Of a DNA stretch of 64,000 bases, positions 58,812 through 64,000 are shown one piece after another; the stretch's first letter is position 1, and the number at the start of each line of letters is the position of its first letter. The DNA comes from Verticillium longisporum (Eukaryota > Ascomycota > Sordariomycetes > Glomerellales > Plectosphaerellaceae): positions 1,860,001 through 1,924,000 of the forward strand of contig JAETXT010000008.1 in the NCBI GenBank assembly GCA_019188255.1, given 5' to 3'. A model generated the notes under the pieces. The model saw only the letters and a list, made by a program, of their open reading frames with translations. It did not search any database and was not told the origin of the DNA. The position numbers and the translations under genes are program-made.

Positions 58812-61373
58812 TCAAGCATACAAGAACCGTGAGAGGTTCAGGCTTGCGTTGCCGCTATTTTCGTCACCCATGATGCTGCCATGCTTCTCGTCGTCCAGGT
58901 CATTCTCCTCGTCGCTATCAGGGATCATGTCTTCACTACCCACTGGCCTATTGAGAGCCTCAACCTCATCAAGATCAACCTTGGGCAGAGGGACGAAAGA
59001 AGGATCGACAGGCAATGCCATCACGCCGTTTCGCTGGTTGCGCTTCTTAGGGCTCGCCTTTGGCGATCGAGGTCGGTTGTGTGTCATCTGCTTGCGGGAG
59101 AGGGCGCGCTCCCCAATGCGTTGGAGTGGCGTCAAATTTTGCTTCTTCAAAGCCTGGGTGATAGAGGGCTGGGTGGCAGGTTGTATCGCCGAAAAGGCAA
59201 CAGAAGAGGCGGCAGTCGACGGTGCCCCAGTCGACGGTGTAAAGACAGACGCTGCTTGCGACCTGACCGACGCCGGCGAGCCGGCCGTCGTGGCTGATCG
59301 TGTCTGGTTGTAGGCGAATGACTGTAGCGAACGAAGCGGAGTGCTTTTGGGTGGCTCAGTAATCTTGCTTTGGCCTTGGCTCTCATCCTGTGTTTCGAGC
59401 ACAAAGGATTCAACTGTGCTTGTTTGCGTGTTTGCGAGTTCATCGTCCCGGGTGCTGAACTGGCTGTTCTTCGTGGTTGTTGCGTCCGAGGACTGTGATA
59501 GGGATTCCTCAAAAACGGTAATGGACCGTCGGGGTTTAGATGGTACTCGCCATCCGTCGATATCTGGTAGGTTCATCAAAGCCTCGTCGATAGAATCGTC
59601 CGAGAACAAGTACGAGTCCTTTCGCGCTGCTTTCTTCTCGATTTTGGGGAAGAACTTGCTCCGATGCCCTGCCTCGGGAGCACATTGGTCAACATCCTTG
59701 TCGGAGCAGAGACGGGCTTTCTTAGGTGGGCCTTGCGTCGTTCCCATCATCAACGCATCAATCTCAGCAGCAGTCGTGGGAGGGATGATAGAGCTCTGGC
59801 GACGAGAGGGTTCGGATGAACTGCTGCTAGCTCGCGAAAGCAGAGCACCCGCCGGTTCGCTGCGTCTGCGTAATGCTCTTGGAGACGTTGAAGTGGTGGC
59901 AGACTGCACTCGCCGGGTGCTGGGAGCAGCAGCGCGAAGTGTAGCCTCGTCGAGGTACGGTCGAGGCAATGGGAAAACGCGGGGCACAAGGCCGTTCTGG
60001 GTGAGTGCAGCGACTCGCTGCGGGTCGACAGAGAAGCAGTTGGGATCCATGGCGCCCATGGGAATCCGCCCACGGTTCTTGAAATAAGAGTCAATCGGCT
60101 TCGTCGGCGTGTTGCTCCCAGTACGAGAGGCTGCCATCGCAGCTGTCGAGGCGGTAGGGGAGGCTGTAGGGCGAGCAACCGTTTGAGAGTGGCGACGCTT
60201 CGACTCGGGCATTGCAGCAGGGATGATGGGCAGCTTGGTCATTGGGTTCAGATGTCCAGTCGCTACACCCCTCGCAATGGTAGGCTCGACAAATGCGCCA
60301 ATGAAGGGCATATCATTGACACCCTGTCCTTCCTCTGGTTCTGTCAAGAAAACAAGTTCCTTCTTCTTGGGACAGTAGACTCGTTGGTATAAGAATGTCA
60401 GCTCGGCCTTGGTAAAGTTGGCAAGATAGTCCTCCGACACACGATGCTTTGCTTCGAACTGCATCATGCGGACGAGACGTTCAGGTGTCTTGTGCTGTCG
60501 AACCATACGGTATGCCGTCTTCAAGCCCATATTACTAACACCGGCAAGGTAATCGCAACCGCTCAAGATGGCCATGCGTCGAAACTCGGCGTCCGTCCAT
60601 CCAGTAAGGGAGATCTCTCGGCAGGCGGCAAAGTCACGGCGGTTGATTTCGATGCAGTTGCCGTACTGGTCGAGCTTGGTCAACAGTCGCTTGCAGCCAA
60701 ACACCAATAGATCAGAGTCTTCTGATAAGATACCACCAATGATTCCTTGACGTTCGAGGTAGACGAGCTGCGAGTCGGCCTCGTACGGTGCCACGACGTA
60801 CTCGACGTGGATCTTGTTCAACTCATCGATGAGGTTGCGAGCCATCTCGGGGGTAACGTCAATGGATTTTTGGAATTCCGCAAAGGCCTGTGAATGTTTG
60901 CCAGCTTTCAGGAGTTCCATTCCCAGCTTCTTGCTGTCGTCTCTGCGTTTGGCACGAGAGCCTTCAGTCATCGCTTTGCTGGGGAGGAAGTCGCCGTCGA
61001 AGACAAGATAAGGCGTGACACCGAAATGGCGCAGCATGCGTACACGGTGCATGGCGAAGTCGACATATCTATTACTATCGGATCAGCAAGGCGGAAAGGG
61101 TAAGGCGAGGTGTGGCGTGACTGACTTGCGGGTGGGCTTGCCTTGGGCAAGCTCGAGGGCACAGGCGATGGCCCCACGATGAAGCCAGCCATAGGCATCG
61201 ACACCAAGCGTCTCGCCGGCGAGCTTCTTCAGTTCAGTTGGTCTGTGGATTGACTTGAGCAAGGGAAGTAGTCCTGTTGGAGGAAAAAGTTAGCATAGTT
61301 GGTCTCGAGGGTGACTGATGCCTTGAGAAGATGGGTTGAATGGTGCGGGGCCTGTATTACCAGAGACGCCCAT
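58812..61373 (-). CDS. EXO1: Exonuclease 1 (EXO1), XPG/FEN1 family
   Basis: Exons are 61361-61373, 61126-61273 and 58812-61068, with introns of 87 and 57 bp; the product is 805 residues. The first coding exon is only 13 bp (MGVS plus one base). Joined, the N-terminus reads MGVSGLLPLLKSIHRPTELK, the XPG-N signature. Metal-binding acids are Asp78 (YLVFDGDFLPSK), Glu150 and Asp152 (APYEADSQL), and Asp171 and Asp173 (SEDSDLLVFG), at the same numbers as in human EXO1. The helix-hairpin-helix SGCDYLAGVSNMGLKTAYRM follows. The C-terminal half is disordered, Ser/Pro-rich and ends in acidic patches, as expected for mismatch-protein and PCNA contacts. The enzyme degrades 5' ends in mismatch repair and double-strand-break resection. 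It is divergent from TMA16. Confidence 0.95.
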
Positions 61374-62162
61374 TGTCACGATTGACAAGCCCAACAATGG
61401 CGCAGTCGTATGTAGAATAGGCTATCAAAGGGACCGACGTCCAGTTGCGCAAGGCAAGCAAGCCCACAATGCACGAACAATAACTCAAAGATCCATCCGA
61501 TATCGTCAGAATCGCGATTCGGCAGGTTTCGTTGTGGGTGTCTGAACGGCCGAGGTCGAGATGGGGATTGTTATGGTCTACGCGAGCTGGAGGAGCCGAA
61601 AGTAAACAAAAGGATGCAGGGGCGAGATGAACGTGACGGACGGCGAAGGCGAATGCTCAAGTAGACGAAGTACTGAAGGTGAAGGAGAGCTGGAGGTTGG
61701 AAATTGCAGAAGCAGCAAGAGGCAGGCCAGTTGATCAGGAGCGGGCGAAGCCTTGGATGTAGTCTTACCACGAATGTTGGAACGCGGGTCTCATCGCGTC
61801 TGCGGGCCCCATCTGAAGGCTCACCCACGGTCCATCGCGCCTGGCGTCTGGTCGTGTGGAGTGTGAATTCCTACGCGACCTCGGATAGGACTAGCGCGTG
61901 TGCACGGTCCATACAAGAAGCTGCAGCGTCATGTCAAGTGTAACCCGCCGCCGAGAAGCCTTCTCTCGCTATCGCATCTCTTATCGCCCCGCATCTGCAG
62001 AACCCCACCAGAATTTTCAGATCCCTGAGATCTTCACCGTCCATCTCAACTCATCGAGGACGCCGTGACGACTTTCGACGTCGACGGAGCTTGCGATATA
62101 CGTGAAATTGTCGACCAGTATTTTCACATACAATCAGTTGGTCCAATACTTCCCTTGACGTC
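61374..62162. promoter_or_regulatory. Divergent promoter region, EXO1 / TMA16
   Basis: Start codons lie 789 bp apart on opposite strands. No TATA box or specific factor site is called. Confidence 0.4.
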
Positions 62163-62888
62163 ATGGCGAAGACTCTTGAGAAAACCCGCAAGCAGATTGC
62201 GAAGAAGCGCAACGGCACCGTAGAGGCCCTCCATCTGTATTCACGAGACTCCAAGCGCCTCCACCGTGCTTCTGTGAGAGATGAGAAACTTGGAAAGCTC
62301 GCCTCGTCGAGAGGCAAGAAGGAACAGCCACTTCGTAAGCAACTTCAATGGCACACTTGGACAAGTTCGCGGCTGATCAGAAACCTTGTGTCTAGTCGAC
62401 CGTGCCAACTTCTTCAGGGATGCCGCCATGGAAAGGGGTACCAAGCCTCTAGAGATGGGTGTTGTCCAGGAGCTCATCAACTCGTATGTCACTCCCAGCC
62501 ACTTCTAGCTGAGACTGCTTCGCTTCTGTTTGGCCATGTTCCTTTCTAACGACCCTTCAGCTTTGTTCACCAGCATGATGAGGAGCACAGTGAGGTCAAG
62601 AAAACTCGCCGCCCCGGTCGCCCAGCCAGCGCCCGACAGGACCTCCTCGAGGCAAAGATCAAGAAACTTTTGGAAGAACAGAAGAACGGCTTCTGTGAGT
62701 GATTCAGCAAGAGCAATTATACTCCGTTGTTGGCTAATTGTTTCCCAGTCATGCCTGATCTCACAAGCGACGACAACGTTCATTTGCTGGATCGTTGGGA
62801 GGGCTCCTGGGCTTACCTCACATCCGTTGCCTGGGTTCGCGTGGCCTCTGACAAGACAGTCAAGCCTGCAAGCTTCCCTCCCATGTGA
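62163..62888 (+). CDS. TMA16: Translation machinery-associated protein 16 (Tma16)
   Basis: Exons are 62163-62334, 62396-62483, 62561-62694 and 62749-62888, with introns of 61, 77 and 54 bp; the product is 177 residues. The basic N-terminus MAKTLEKTRKQIAKKRNG is followed by LHLYSRDSKRLHRASVRDEK. Then come VDRANFFRDAAM (around the first junction), ELINSFVHQHDEEHSEVKK and KTRRPGRPASARQDLLEAKI. The C-terminus is DLTSDDNVHLLDRWEGSWAY. All are conserved Tma16 blocks. In yeast the protein binds late nuclear pre-60S particles. All four exons keep phase and the total is 178 codons with stop. Confidence 0.93.
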
Positions 62889-64000
62889 TAGTGACGTGGC
62901 AATTCATCGGCAGAGCTCATGCATTTAGCGATCGGCGTTATGGTTTTCTGCTTTTACAATGACGAGATACTTATCTTCGGCTCACATTCTCGACTTAATG
63001 GGTGGTTTCTCGTCGGCTCTTTCAGCTTGCATGTTCTGTGTTTTGGCGAACCGCAAGTGGCGTTTGGACTTCGGGAGTCCAGGCCCCGGCACGGGTCGAG
63101 CGTCGACGGCCAGACCTTTCGGCTACGTGCCGCTACCTCGCATCCTCGGCGGCAGGGCTAGGCAACGAAGCAGGCCGACATCCTTTGTTGGTCCACTGGA
63201 TTCTTTGCCCCTCAGCCATGTCTTTCGGTCGAGTTACACCAATTGATGATATAATAGATCGCCTGGTATAGCTTCGTCGCGTCGTCTTTTGTGGCTGTCC
63301 CAGAAGCTCACTGCTCACGGCTGGCTACACCTCATCTTCAAATTTCATCGGATCAAAACAATCCCAAGGGTTAAGCCAAGATTCCAAATGACGAGACGAA
63401 CCCTTCTATCGTACCCGAGACATCTGGCCCTCTCATCCGTCTCTCCGCCCAGCGGCCACCCCTGAGATGCCATGTCTGTATCACCTACCACGTCCGTGGC
63501 TTCACGCCGCTCGCCGTCCATCCCATCTGTGAACCCCTTTAACAGTGCCCGCTTGTAGCTGCAAGCAGGCACCCATACGACCCGGCCACGTGTGGTGTTT
63601 TCTTAACCTCGATCTACCCAAGATGACGGAGTTGGCGTCTCGGGCTGCCGGCCGGTCATTCAGCCTGTCTTGCAATAAGTACCTCCTTGTCGCATACTTA
63701 AACCGAGCGCATTTCCAGCCCGGGAATCAGAGTGCTACATCACACAGCTAGGGGCTCGAATCCTCCTCCAACCCCGGCCTCAGGTTGACGCGGATACACA
63801 CCTCAGCGTTGCTGTTAGTCAGGTTCCTCTGCTTCTTCATCGGCGTCAAGTGTCGTGCAATCAGGTATGATGCGCTGTTTTGTCTAAATCTCTAAGGAGA
63901 GAGAAAGAGGGGTCGAGGCCTCTTGGTGAGTATCTCTCGCCACCAAATTTGTCAGTTTCTGGTTCGTCAGCATGAAGATGGAAGCCTCTCCAGTGACCAT
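62889..64000. other. Right-end intergenic, 1.1 kb
   Basis: No gene, tRNA or repeat is supported. Frames present are short and unlike any family I recognise. Confidence 0.45.

Overview
This is nuclear DNA from a filamentous ascomycete, most likely a sordariomycete. The genes have short introns (about 47-133 bp) with GTAAGT/GTACGT donors. The families are typical of moulds: a Pth11-like receptor, an RTA1-like protein, a hybrid histidine kinase, Zn2Cys6 regulators, a BBE-type oxidase and an NRPS-like reductase. Two nuclear-type tRNA-Gly genes are also present. The exact genus cannot be read from the sequence. I modelled exons by joining open frames at consensus splice sites and checking that family motifs run across each junction.

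Layout. 1-822: 3'-truncated DUF2264 gene (-). 1392-2897: monocarboxylate-type MFS transporter (-). 4491-5760: AIM24 (-), sharing a promoter with a Kid/KIF22-like kinesin (+, 6138-8325). 9005-10768: HerA-like P-loop ATPase (+). 12213-16020: hybrid histidine kinase (+) broken by two one-base frameshifts. 16587-18057: Pth11-like receptor (-). A 3.3 kb gene-free stretch follows.

21318-33736 looks like a compact secondary-metabolite-type locus. It holds a bicovalent-FAD oxidase, an adenylation/carrier/reductase enzyme carrying a C-terminal gluconokinase-like domain, an aldo-keto reductase, a Zn2Cys6 regulator and a Dal5-family transporter. A 233-bp hAT-type MITE with 38-bp terminal inverted repeats and 8-bp target duplications sits between the first two genes.

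34093-47411 holds housekeeping and conserved genes: an Mtf1-like mitochondrial transcription factor, two identical inverted tRNA-Gly(GCC) genes, a GT90 glycosyltransferase, arginase (one frameshift), a four-TM protein, and the first of three paralogous small proteins. 48317-54500 holds an Upc2-like Zn2Cys6 regulator whose first intron is GC-AG, an RTA1-like membrane protein, and the other two small-protein paralogs. The right end has an Ariadne RBR ubiquitin ligase (-), exonuclease 1 (-) and Tma16 (+), the last two divergent.

Four reading frames break at C/G or T runs of four or five bases, each repairable by one extra base in the run. This pattern points to homopolymer errors in the assembly rather than four independent pseudogenes.
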